Below, in pieces: positions 1 through 9,200 of a stretch of 36,670 nucleotides of DNA. The DNA is taken from the NCBI GenBank assembly GCA_001460835.1, contig CYKH01000162.1:5384-42053 (forward strand), in the 5' to 3' direction. Made by a program: the position numbers and the translations under genes. This DNA comes from Bodo saltans (lineage: Eukaryota; Euglenozoa; Kinetoplastea; Eubodonida; Bodonidae). How positions within the stretch are numbered: position 1 is the first letter of the stretch; each line of letters opens with the position of its first letter. The notes beneath the pieces are model-generated. The model did not search any database, had not been told where the DNA came from, and was given only the letters and a program-made list of their open reading frames with translations.

Positions 1-1666
1 ATTGTTGACGGAGTGGGCACCGCCGCATCGCTGGAGTATCCACTTGGGTTGGCGTACCACTCCGTCAGGCACATCCTCTACGTTGGCGGTCAGACGACAG
101 CAATTCGGAAAATTGATCTCACAACGCGGAATGTGACGACCCTTCGCCTCAGCATTGTCATTAACTGTCCTCTTTTCCTTCAATTGACGCCCAGCTATGA
201 TGCGCTGTTTGTTTCTAATTGCCAGACCCACACTGTCTTGGCAGTAGACACTACGACAGACACGTTGATTCGTGTCGTTGCCGGTTCCATGGGTGCAGCC
301 GGAACAGCCGATGGATTTGGGAGCAGCGCTCGGTTCACCCAGCCTGAGGGCATTGCGCTCATTGGTGCGGAGTACGGGTGGCCGTGCCTGTACGTGCACG
401 AGGAGTTTCCCGCATACATCCGAGAGGTGCGCCTCAGAGATCCGTACGTGCGCACGATCCCTCTTATTGGCCTTCCTGTTGGGTTTGACATTGAGGGCAT
501 CGTCTCCTACACGAATCGTACAAGTGGGGAGTTTGGACTGCTGTTGATGAACTACCATGTTAGTGGGAATAGAGCGCAGCGTGTCAAGTCACTGTCACGG
601 TCTTAAGCGTAGTGCTGGCCTTGTGCTTTTGCGTTGCCAGTGTTGCGGGGGTACTTGGTGTATCCTTTGCAACCGCATCGCACCTCGTTCTGCTTGAGGT
701 CCAAGACGACAAAGAGAGGTTTGGACTTTCACTGAAGGCGCTGTTCGTAACAAAGCAATACCAGTGGAAAGGGGTCGTTGAGGGTATCGTTGTGGAGGGA
801 CAAGGCGCGATGCAGTCTCACTTTGCGGTGCTGCTGAATGAGTTTCGGCTCCTCTGGTACTGCGTCGGTGACCTTGTGGCGCTTCTTGCCGTTGGTGTCC
901 TCGCTGGTGTCGCGCAGAGCTCGCAGGACTTGTCCGTGTGTGCGGGATGTGGTGTCGCCACCGCTTGTCTGTACCTCGTGCAGTTTGGGGTGTGCGTGCG
1001 GTCGCGGCCATTTATGTCGATGTTTGGGAACGTGTACGGGGCGCTGATGCTGTTGCTTAAGCACGCTGAGCGCTGGATTGCAGGCTGCGCAACTGGTGGT
1101 GCAAGCGAACTCGTCACTAGTCGACGTCGCATTGCTTGAGCGACTGATGCTGGGATCGGCTGTGTGCGACCTTTGCGTGATCGGTATCAGCAGCCTGCGA
1201 CTCCTTCTGGACCTGCGCGAGTTGATGAATGCACTTATAAAAAGGGTGAAGGGCAGACATTCCAGCGGAGTTGGGGACACTCAGCCAGTTCTTGCGTTGC
1301 GGAATCAAGGGAACGGATCTGCTTGTTCTGTTCCAGGGTCCCCAGCAATGCCACTGTGTGAAGTGAATGCTTGCAACGAAGAGGGGGGGCAATGATGGGC
1401 TCCTTGAAGAGCTATTAGGGGAGTTAGAAGAATTAGAAGTTGCTAAAGATGTTGTGCTAGTTCCTCCCAGTTCATCTTTGGGTCAACCAATTGATGTGGT
1501 GGTTGAGGCACCACAGGTTGCACAATGTGGCGACGACGATGCCCCTCAAGAAGAAGATACAACTACTATTGACCTTCTTGAGCTCTTCTGGGACGATGAG
1601 GGGAACGCGGTGCTTCAGGATGATGTTATGTTGGATGACATTGTTGATGATTTGAACTTGCACTGA
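1..1666 (+). pseudogene. NHL-repeat multi-pass membrane protein, 5'-partial, three frame changes
   Basis: The open frame runs in from the left edge, so the N-terminus is missing. Frame 1 (1-606) contains NHL-repeat units: DGVGTAASLEYPLGLA at the very start and DGFGSSARFTQPEGIA near 310-355, each followed by a strand pattern ending in a Tyr-Val type segment. NHL repeats build beta-propellers. Around 575-600 coding character moves to frame 3, where a hydrophobic membrane segment starts (LSVVLALCFCVASVAGVLGV) and further helices follow to about 1060. It then returns to frame 1 (about 1060-1395) with more hydrophobic sequence. At the G7 run 1383-1389 it moves to frame 2, an acidic Glu/Asp-rich tail ending with the stop at 1664-1666. 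Removing one G restores EEGGNDGLLEELL across that junction. Taken together this is one extracellular propeller plus membrane domain plus acidic cytoplasmic tail, either decayed or carrying sequencing errors. The role is unknown; surface receptor or adhesin is only an inference. Confidence 0.7.
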
Positions 1667-1996
1667 TTCTCTCTGGTGTATTCGTATCTTCGTGGTGATT
1701 GACCAGGGTAGGGAGATAATTTGAGAATATTTGGTCTCCTGCGACAACCGAGTGAATGAAAAGTGCTGTCGTCCACTCTGTGTCGTGTTTCGATCTGTGT
1801 ATGACTGCACGGCTCCGAAAATCGACAGCAGGTACGTCTTGCAATCCCAATGGTATCAAATGTCATTGGAAACGGCAAAGCCTACTGCAAAGTGAACATT
1901 TTTTTTGTTCTGCGTATTTCTCGCTTTCTTTCTTTTGTTCGTGTCAAGTGCTATTTCTTTATTTTGTTCTTGTCTTTAGACATTGGACTGCGTGCA
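1667..1996 (+). other. intergenic spacer with no gene
   Basis: This 330-nt stretch separates the NHL gene from the PAN/mucin gene. It should hold the 3' UTR of the former and the trans-splicing signal of the latter. Reading frames that cross it have no domain or composition to support them. The right part is strongly pyrimidine-rich. I see no tRNA cloverleaf or other RNA gene. Confidence 0.5.
1899..1979 (+). promoter_or_regulatory. polypyrimidine tract and spliced-leader acceptor for the PAN/mucin gene
   Basis: A T/C-rich run with several T blocks ends in CTTTAG at 1974-1979, giving an AG acceptor. An earlier CAAG at 1945-1948 is an alternative. The first ATG after either AG is 1997, so the predicted 5' UTR is only about 17-48 nt. 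This decides the start of the downstream gene. Confidence 0.6.
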
Positions 1997-3181
1997 ATGC
2001 GACCAATAATGTTCGATCGTGCGTTGCCGCTCAAGCTAACTGCTCAAGAAAGTCTTGGGCCAGTTTTGTATGCGCTGGCATTATTATGCTACGCCAGCTG
2101 CTGTTGTTTTGTCGCCGCTGATATGTCCGTGTTGTCTACCAGTAGCTGCGTTGCGACAAGTTCCGTGAACATTACCAGCGGTGTTACTGCTGGTGTTCGG
2201 AAATTTATGGTGAGTGCAAGTGACTGTTGCAATTACTGTGCCACGCTGCCGGCGTGCACTGCTGCAGTATTTTCTTCATACTACTGTGCGCCATACGCAA
2301 CGGTCGAGAGCACTGGCCCGGCATCAACTTGCACTACATTGACCGTTGCTACAACGTCGACTACGACGACAACTACGCAGGCTCCTACCACAACGACAAC
2401 CATGGCGCCGCCCACCACTACCACAACAACAGCTGCGCCGATCACCCCGGTGCCTTTTACTCCCGTTCCTCAACGTGGCTCGGCTCCATTTGCATTTCTG
2501 GTGACGTGCCCCGGAGCCCTCACCTGTGGCGTGTCCATCTACTCCTGCATCTCCATTGTGCTGCCGTTGAACACTTGCGCCTTCGACGCATCTAACGGAC
2601 GATATCTCCTTGCGCAGAATTTCTCGAACGATATCACCGTAACTGAGTATTCAAGTGACGGCTGTGAGCACGGCACTGTGCTCAAGAGGGCAAATTTTCC
2701 TTCTGAGTGCACGTACAACAACGAGGGCAACTCAGTGCTCGGCTTTGTAGAAACAATCGACGAAGGCCAGCAGAATGATGCGTATGATGTCACGCAAGAG
2801 AACTTCTTTGAGTCTGTGTGTGCCTCAAATGGAGCACAAACGTTTAGCACCACCTCTGGCACTTGCATTGAGGCGACCCCACAAACACCGGCGCCTGGTT
2901 CGGGTGGATCCTCATCGTCGTCAGCTCAGTCGTCATCCTCATCCGCGACCGCCTCTTCCGGAGGGTTTGAGCCCCTTAACCCACTTGTGGGGGCCGCCCA
3001 AAAAGTATTTTGTGTGGGCGATACAAGTATCATGGGGATGGTGATCTTCGCATACCCTACCCTTAGTGCGTGCAATGCAAACATGCCTGTTGTGGGAGTG
3101 AGCATGTTAGCGAACACGTGCTTCACAACGATGCTGAATTCGGGGGAAATCTACACGTTTGACTCGTGTACTAAGAAGTAG
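1997..3181 (+). CDS. secreted PAN/apple-like, mucin-like threonine-rich protein
   Basis: The product has 394 residues. The frame is open further upstream, but 1997 is the first ATG after the acceptor and gives a signal-peptide-like N-terminus with a hydrophobic core at about residues 21-40. Residues 51-112 are cysteine-rich (DCCNYCATLPAC then YYCAPY) and resemble a PAN/apple module, a fold used for carbohydrate or protein binding. Residues 113-160 are a Thr/Pro run typical of O-glycosylated mucin linkers. Two further cysteine-containing segments follow, separated by a Ser-rich linker at about residues 295-320. No C-terminal membrane helix or GPI-type hydrophobic tail is visible and the protein ends CTKK, so secretion is more likely than anchoring. 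Exact function is unknown; a surface-coat or prey-binding role is inference. The PAN call is by cysteine pattern only. Confidence 0.7.
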   Translation: MRPIMFDRALPLKLTAQESLGPVLYALALLCYASCCCFVAADMSVLSTSSCVATSSVNITSGVTAGVRKFMVSASDCCNYCATLPACTAAVFSSYYCAPYATVESTGPASTCTTLTVATTSTTTTTTQAPTTTTTMAPPTTTTTTAAPITPVPFTPVPQRGSAPFAFLVTCPGALTCGVSIYSCISIVLPLNTCAFDASNGRYLLAQNFSNDITVTEYSSDGCEHGTVLKRANFPSECTYNNEGNSVLGFVETIDEGQQNDAYDVTQENFFESVCASNGAQTFSTTSGTCIEATPQTPAPGSGGSSSSSAQSSSSSATASSGGFEPLNPLVGAAQKVFCVGDTSIMGMVIFAYPTLSACNANMPVVGVSMLANTCFTTMLNSGEIYTFDSCTKK

Positions 3182-3239
3182 GCGACGCTTGTTGGAGGCA
3201 GTAATGACACCACTTGCATTCGCGGAACTATCAGTCCTT

Positions 3240-3286
3240 GCATTTTTTTCTTCTTCTCTACCACCGTTGCATCAAAAACAAAACAG
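3240..3286 (+). promoter_or_regulatory. polypyrimidine tract and likely spliced-leader acceptor for the TEX261 gene
   Basis: A run of T/C (3243-3260) is followed by the first AG at 3285-3286. No ATG occurs between that AG and 3409, so the site supports 3409 as the start. A second pyrimidine block at about 3331-3350 could provide alternative acceptors with the same first ATG. Confidence 0.45.
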
Positions 3287-3408
3287 CACGACACACAGTT
3301 TGCTTTTCAACACCGGAGGACTTTTTGCGTGATTTATTGTTCTCTTCTTCCACAAAAGAAGAAGAATTTCAATCAAGTGTTTTCAAAGAAAAAAAATCGT
3401 ATCAAACG

Positions 3409-4053
3409 ATGAGCGGCTCTGATCGACGCTACTACCACTACCGTGAGGCGGAGTTAGAGTGGAGTGCATTTTATCTTATCACCACCGTCTCCTCATGGAT
3501 TGGGATTCTCCTCATTGCGCTTAGTGTCGCCTCTGGGTTGTTTTACCTGACCGACCTTGCAGAGGACAATAGCAGCTTGGCGAAGAAGATTCTTCGCTAC
3601 ACGATTTACGCCATCACGCTGCTGCACGGCATGATCATGGTGGTCGATGGGATCTCCCTGTGGAGGAGTTTGCTAAGCATCACCACGCTTATGGTGGGGT
3701 ACTTGCCACTGCTTCGGAAATTCCCTTGGGTGTGCCTGAGCAGCCGACCTGCGTACGTGGCGTTGGTGTTGTTTGTGCTGGACAACATTGCCTGGTATTC
3801 GTTTTTCCTGAGTGGTGTAGGAGAGTACCCCTTCTGGGCCATTGTGTCGTTCTTCTTTATGATGGTGTGGATCGTGCCTGCAGAGTTCTTTGTGTCCTTG
3901 GCAGTAGAAGATGAACGGCTGCCTGCATCTGGAGCAGTCGGTGGTGGTAGCGGAAATGGGTTGGCGGATGATGGAAGGCGCAGCAGTGTTTGGCGTTCTC
4001 TCATAAATGGCGTCACTGGACTCGTTGGCGGCGAGAAAAGGCAACGGAACTGA
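3409..4053 (+). CDS. TEX261/Svp26 (Erv26) family ER-Golgi transmembrane adaptor
   Basis: This 214-residue protein has four or five membrane segments and closely follows the TEX261/Svp26 pattern. After the first helix comes SVASGLFYLTDLAED, as in the family's AGLYYLAELIEE. Then come PLLRKFPWVCLSS, the helix LDNIAWYSFF, the YPFW loop, and WIVPAEFFVSLAVEDERLP, matching the family's WIIPFAFFVSLSAGENVLP. Family members are COPII-associated cargo receptors that help type II membrane proteins such as Golgi mannosyltransferases leave the ER. The hydrophilic C-terminal tail (about 50 residues, Gly/Ser-rich, ending KRQRN) would be cytoplasmic. The start at 3409 is the first ATG after the predicted splice acceptor. 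The in-frame extension upstream to 3214 is Ser/Lys-rich and lies in the UTR. Length matches the roughly 200-residue family. Confidence 0.88.
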   Translation: MSGSDRRYYHYREAELEWSAFYLITTVSSWIGILLIALSVASGLFYLTDLAEDNSSLAKKILRYTIYAITLLHGMIMVVDGISLWRSLLSITTLMVGYLPLLRKFPWVCLSSRPAYVALVLFVLDNIAWYSFFLSGVGEYPFWAIVSFFFMMVWIVPAEFFVSLAVEDERLPASGAVGGGSGNGLADDGRRSSVWRSLINGVTGLVGGEKRQRN

Positions 4054-4090
4054 TTGGAAGGGACGAGGAGAGATGTGAGAATGATTGTCG

Positions 4091-4129
4091 TTTTTGATTG
4101 CTTTTCTGACTTTTTTGCTGTTTGCTTAG
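4091..4129 (+). promoter_or_regulatory. polypyrimidine tract and spliced-leader acceptor for the BCAT gene
   Basis: T-rich sequence ends in GCTTAG with the AG at 4128-4129. An ATG at 4181 or 4206 would be an upstream start if this AG were used. A later AG near 4208-4209, after another T/C stretch, would leave 4311 as the first ATG. Acceptor choice is therefore uncertain. Confidence 0.4.
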
Positions 4130-4310
4130 AATTGGTTGTTTTAAAGAAGCCATTTTTAATTTGAGAAGCAGCATTTGCTCGGATGGTTTGTCTTTCGTTG
4201 TGAAAATGACAGAAAAGAATTCGATCCTTCCAAAATCAGAAACACTTCTCTTAAGAAAACAGAAAACAACAACAATCCATCAACCCCAAACCTAAGTACC
4301 AACGTAACTC

Positions 4311-5399
4311 ATGTCCGGAAAATTGTTCTTTGCCAAGGACATCGTCCGCAAACTTTCTCCCGTAGCAGTGCCCCCTGTCTGCACCAAAGGTCTCGGCTTT
4401 GGCGAAGCATTCGCGCCGCATATGTTCGAAGTCGACTCCATCAAGGAAGACTGGGGAACGCCGCAAATCAACCAATTCCACAACCTTTCACTCCCCCCGC
4501 AGTGCAGCGGCCTCCATTACGGCCTGCAGTGCTTCGAGGGGTTGAAGGCGTACCGAGACAAGAAGAACAACATCCGTTTGTTCCGCCCTGAGATGAACTT
4601 GCGCCGTCTGCAGAACTCCATGAACAGACTTGTCTTCCCTCGCTTCGATGAGAAGGAGATGCTGGACTGCCTTAAGGAGCTCGTCCGAATCGACGCGGAT
4701 CACGTGCCCGCTGAGCGTGGCTACAGCTTGTACCTCCGCCCCACCGCTATTGGCACCAACCACAACCTCCGTGTCGGCCCCGCTGACCGCTGCAAGCTGT
4801 TCATTATTACGTCGCCCGTCGGTCCGTACTACCCGACCGGCTTCAAGCCCGTCTCGCTCATGGTCGACGACGAGCACCGCCGCGCGTGGCCCGGAGGTAC
4901 GGGCTCTTCTAAGATCGGCGCTAACTACGCCGGCCCCATCTTCCATCAGGTGGAGTGCGCCAAGAAGGGGTACAGCCAGATCCTTTGGCTTGGCCCTGGC
5001 GACGTCGTAGATGAGGTCGGTGCCATGAACTTTATGTGCATCTGGAAGAATAAGAACGGTGAGCGTGAATTGATCACCGCCCCTCTCGATGGCACCATCT
5101 TGCCTGGTGTCACTCGTGATAGCATTCTCTCCCTTGTGAGGTCCTGGGGTGAGATTAAGGTCAACGAGCAACGCTTTACCATCCACGACCTCGTCGACGC
5201 ACTGAAGCGCGGCGATGTTGAGGAGATGTTTGGCTGTGGCACTGCTGCCATTGTCTCCCCTGTGAACGGTTTGAACTTCAAGGGCACCCACTACGATGTG
5301 CCGTGCCCTCTTGAGACATCTGTCACAATGCGCCTCTTCAACACGATTCAAGATATTCAGTACGGTGATGTGGAGCATGAATGGTCGACAGTGATCTAA
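4311..5399 (+). CDS. branched-chain amino acid aminotransferase (PLP fold type IV)
   Basis: The product has 362 residues. It catalyses reversible transamination of leucine, isoleucine and valine with 2-oxoglutarate, using PLP. Family landmarks in order: GLHYGLQCFEGLKAYR (about 67-82), RPEMNLRRL (92-100), YLRPTAIGT (141-149), SSKIGANYAGP (199-209) with the PLP-binding lysine as Lys201, VVDEVGAMNFM, PLDGTILPGVTRDSIL, and EMFGCGTAAIVSPV near the C-terminus. Length is normal for eukaryotic BCATs. The N-terminus MSGKLFFAKDIVRKLS is basic and slightly amphipathic and could be a weak mitochondrial presequence, but this is not decisive. The redox CXXC that human BCATs carry near the C-terminal FGxGTA motif is absent, although a Cys sits inside FGCGTA itself. 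The gene is intact and GC-richer than its flanks. Confidence 0.95.
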   Translation: MSGKLFFAKDIVRKLSPVAVPPVCTKGLGFGEAFAPHMFEVDSIKEDWGTPQINQFHNLSLPPQCSGLHYGLQCFEGLKAYRDKKNNIRLFRPEMNLRRLQNSMNRLVFPRFDEKEMLDCLKELVRIDADHVPAERGYSLYLRPTAIGTNHNLRVGPADRCKLFIITSPVGPYYPTGFKPVSLMVDDEHRRAWPGGTGSSKIGANYAGPIFHQVECAKKGYSQILWLGPGDVVDEVGAMNFMCIWKNKNGERELITAPLDGTILPGVTRDSILSLVRSWGEIKVNEQRFTIHDLVDALKRGDVEEMFGCGTAAIVSPVNGLNFKGTHYDVPCPLETSVTMRLFNTIQDIQYGDVEHEWSTVI

Positions 5400-6108
5400 A
5401 AGAGGAGGATCATGAGAAAGAGAGAACAAAGAGTGAAAGTGGGCTAGAGAACTGAAGTTTTGCGCAAAGAAAGAAGAATGGGGTAACACAGACGAGAGAG
5501 GTACGTGATGTCGACACTTGTGACTTTCTTTGCAACACAGCTGCACTTTACGCGTAGTTGTGTTGTTTTCGGTGACGATGTGTTTGCTTTACTACGTTTC
5601 AAATTAATATTTTTGAAGAGCTTCATTTTTTCTGTTTGCTTGGAGGCCTTTGACCCAAAAGAAAATATGCGTGTGTGCGTGTATGTTGCCTCACTGATGT
5701 TTTTTTCACGAGAGTTCGCTTGCGTTGTTGTTCAACTGATTTTTTCGTGTTGTTCGTGTGAAAGACGCGTTAGTTAAGGGCATCGTTGCGATACTCTTTT
5801 CATGTATGAGTGTGTGCGTCTTACTCTTTTACAACTGTGAAATGATTGGTTGGTGTCACTTTGCACACCTTTGAGAACACGCAGAGAACAAATTCTGATG
5901 CACAGATCATTTGGCACTCTTGCTCTTAAGGGGTTCGTTTGACGTCTTTTTTTCGCAGTGATATCTCGTTTATTTTTGGCTGTTTCTTTTGCAACAATAC
6001 AGGATTATTGCAAAGAAAGTAAAAATCCATAGCACTCGTACGTTGCAGTCTCCCTTCGAAGCAAAACTTGTAGAACAAGAGTTATTGCTTTTCGAAAGAC
6101 ACATCAAA
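5400..6108 (+). other. long intergenic spacer, no gene recognised
   Basis: About 700 nt of AT- and T-rich DNA separate the aminotransferase from the M64-tetraspanin gene. It contains several pyrimidine-rich blocks (5700-5760, 5947-6000). A hydrophobic reading frame at 5505-5777 on the + strand shows no domain and biased T-rich codons. I see no RNA gene. It probably consists of 3' UTR and a 5' processing region. Confidence 0.45.
5947..6002 (+). promoter_or_regulatory. polypyrimidine tract and spliced-leader acceptor for the M64-tetraspanin gene
   Basis: Two T-rich blocks are each followed by an AG: CGCAG at about 5954-5958 and ATACAG ending at 6002. The first ATG after the second AG is 6112, within the left copy of a 95-bp duplication. 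The mRNA therefore begins with short reading frames before reaching the long one. Confidence 0.5.
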
Positions 6109-6298
6109 ACGATGGGTGATGATCTCAGTCGACCTTGACGGAACTGCAGACGTCGTGGGCAGCCGCATCGTCGAGGGAGGTGCAGAGTCCCAATGCGCCA
6201 CCGACGATGGGTGATGATCTCAGTCGACCTTGACGGAACTGCAAACGTCGTGGGCAGCCGCATCGTCGAGGGAGGTGCAGAGTCCCAATGCGCCACCG
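6109..6298 (+). repeat. 95-bp direct tandem duplication over the gene start (two copies)
   Basis: Copy A is 6109-6203 and copy B is 6204-6298, abutting exactly. They differ at one base, G at 6149 against A at 6244. The unit is not a multiple of three. In copy A, ATG 6112 gives an eight-codon frame and ATG 6119 a short frame ending just inside copy B. Only copy B leads into the long frame, in which the equivalent ATG is 6214. Either a recent slippage-type duplication or an unresolved assembly overlap would explain it. Confidence 0.95.
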
Positions 6299-9200
6299 CA
6301 CAAGAGCTGGAGGCGATGAACACCATGTCCCACCCGGACCATTACGTAGAGGTGTCCTTCACACCCCCAACATCCTCCTCTTCAGGCGTGGCAAATACCG
6401 GGATTGTGTTCCCAACATGCACGATTGTAACGCGTGACCCTCGACTCACTCACTATCAGCAACATCGTCACCGAGGCAGCGATCATCATGAGCACCACCA
6501 CGACGACCATGATCACGACGATCAGGAAAAAAATAATCAGCCCGCTTCGTCTCTACAGAAGAACTCCTTAGCACTCCGTCTTCCTGAAGGTGTTCTTGAG
6601 TTGTCAGTCTCTGCGGTGGATCACCTCGTGAAACAACATCAGACTCCTGCAGGGGCTGCGAAGGCGACGACACGCACGTCGTTTACGTTCAAAACGACGG
6701 CCTTGCAACTTGGCGAGCCTCATCACGAGCTTCGCCGCACCGCAACGGAACTTGGTAACACTGTGGTGACGATCCCAACCTCGCAGTTGGCTGCCACTGC
6801 TCTGCAAGAAGTCGGCAATCCATCTGAGACATTCAACATCGTTCTTGTCAGCTCTGGCTACCAAGGAAACGAAGACAAAGGTTACTTTGACAACTACGAC
6901 ACGGTGGAATTCCTGAACTTTCTTCGCAATGCCACTACCACTGTCGCCACCCAGCCATCTCCCTTCGATGTGTACTACTCCACGTTCAACATTTACTCCG
7001 TTTGGTTTTCTTCGGACGAGCGTGGCGCGTCGAAACCGTCGCAGGGGATTAGTGTTCAGAACAACCTGGAGTGCTCGTTTGGCCCCACGGTCACGAGCAA
7101 CTTGGCCTGCAACAACAACAAAGTCCTGTTGGCCGCCTCGTACGCGCCCACGGATCCCCAGCGTACTCTGATCGTCGTGCTTGTGCGTGATACGTGGTCA
7201 GGTGGCTCTGGTGGTGGCGGCATTGCTGTCTACTCCACGGAGTCCGATACACTGCTGTCCGCCAGCAACCGTCTCGGGATTGCCCTTCACCAAATCGGTC
7301 ACGCGTGGGCCGGCGTTTCCGATGAATTTTCCTACGGCTACGATGAGACGATGCACGTTACCATGAAGAATTGTTACTGGCAAAGCTACAACACGCCGTG
7401 GCAAGCGTACACCGACAACCGCGTCGTACGTGAGAGCCAGTTGGGCTGCTCGTTTAATAACTATTACGGCCCCACGGGTGGAAACTGCGTGATGGCTCGA
7501 ACGACGTACCCCAGTTTCTGTCCAGTGTGCAAGTTCTTCACTCTGGACGCTCTCTACAGTAAGGGAATGAAGCTCGTGACCCCCACCTACCCCCACCTCG
7601 ATGAGACGATGTACGTGACCGTCAACACCGCAGCAAACCTCTACGTCAACCAGTATCTCCCCGTGATGATCAACGGCGTGGACGGAACGAACCGATTCCG
7701 AACCACCTGGACTGTTATTTTTGCAGGGAATACCTTTCAGGTCGCATTTAACACCTACACGTATCAATTCAACTTCTCCGCTCCCGGCACGTACGTGGTG
7801 AATGTCACGATTGAAGACAGAACAACGATTATCCTCGACCAGAACCGACAAGCGTATGAAACACGCGGAGGCAACGGCCCCACGGCCACCCTTCAGCAGT
7901 ATTCGTTCCGCGTGGTCAACGTGGCCAACGCTGCGTCGACTGGTTGCAGCTCCAAAGTTGCCACTGGATTCGGAACGTCGTACTGCGCGATTTGCGATGC
8001 TGGTAAGACGTGCACGTACTCCTACCTGAATACCGCGACCCCTCGACTCTCCGCCACGGTGTACCACGCAGACCTGGAAGGGCTTGAAGTGTGGATGGTG
8101 GCGGTTGGTATTGTGTTCGTTGTGGTGGGCATTATTATCTTCGTCGTCGCATGGCGCGTCATGAATGCTCACCAAGAAAGCAATCCTGTTGAGATCTTGC
8201 CCCTTACAGACAATATTATGATCGTTCGTGGCGTGCTGATTGCTGTGCAGATTCTTGTGCTCCTTATCGCCACCTTCACGATCATCTACTGCGTGTACCA
8301 GTACGGCCAGTTGACTGTGTTCGGGCAGTCTATCTTGCTCGGTGTCATCGCGTGCGCTGTGGTGGTGTGGCTCGGTTCCTACCTTGGCGTCGTTGCGGCG
8401 TACTACAAGTCGCGTAGCCTGCTCTTTGTGAACTTTATCCTGCTGCTGCTCCTCTTCGGCTGCGTGCTCTTGTTCTCCATTTTGCTGGTGTACACCCTGA
8501 CGAACGTGAACAACTCCGGAGTGATCGACCAACTGAGCTCTGAGTGGCAGTCCGCCGTGGAGAGCCGCCCGTACGACGTGTGCCAGCTGGAGAACTACAT
8601 GCAATGCTCCGGCTTTAACAGCAGCTGCGCTGCGTTTGCGCTCACTTCCCCACAAGGCTCGACGTTCTGCCCAAGTAACTGCGCGTCAAACACCAACACC
8701 AACCCGTGCCTTTCCTACATTCAGGACTTCGTGAAGAGTCACTTCGGGTCAGCGTCCGCTGGTGGCTGGGTGCTCACTGCTCTCCTCCTCGCTGCACTGA
8801 TTTTGTCCGTGCTGTTGGGATGCGCGATCAAGAACCGCCGCAACAATGTTCACAGGGAACGACGCGTGCGCCATGCGACAGGGCAGAATATTCTTCTTCC
8901 AGAAGAAATTGCAATGCTGCGGAAGGAGTTCAACAAAATTGACAAGGATGGATCTGGTGATATTTCTCGTGAGGAGTTCAGTTTATTCTACAATGCTGTG
9001 ATGGGGACTGACTTGTCCCCTCGAGAGTTGGAGGAGTACTTTGATAAACTTGACGCGGATGGCAATGGCAATTTATCATTCGAAGAATTTTTGAAGGTGT
9101 ACGTGCCGCATCGCGAGCCTCGCCGAAAGTCCATGGTGAAACCAAAGAATGTGGTTGAGATCAGCAGCAGCAGCTCCAGCAGCGACGAAGACGAGAAGAA

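Noticed and set aside
1756-2121. 121-residue + frame overlapping the start of the PAN/mucin gene
   Set aside because: It reads through the pyrimidine tract and acceptor and shares no signature with known proteins.
3214-3408. In-frame extension upstream of TEX261/Svp26
   Set aside because: It translates the pyrimidine tract and leader. Family members start close to the first helix, and 3409 is the first ATG after the acceptor.
4488-5546. 352-codon open frame on the minus strand
   Set aside because: It is the antisense of the branched-chain aminotransferase, with no family resemblance, and it runs past the end of the real gene.
5505-5777. 90-residue hydrophobic + frame after BCAT
   Set aside because: T-rich spacer DNA gives Phe/Val/Leu codons by composition. 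There is no domain or supporting context.
5400-6108. tRNA, snoRNA or other RNA gene in the long spacers
   Set aside because: I looked for cloverleaf arms and A/B-box-like motifs in this and the other spacers by eye and found none. A covariance-model search would be decisive.
7198-8655. 485-codon open frame on the minus strand
   Set aside because: It lies opposite the M64-tetraspanin gene, whose + frame has clear domains. The minus translation is His/Arg/Val-rich with no domain, as expected from the complement of a GC-biased gene.
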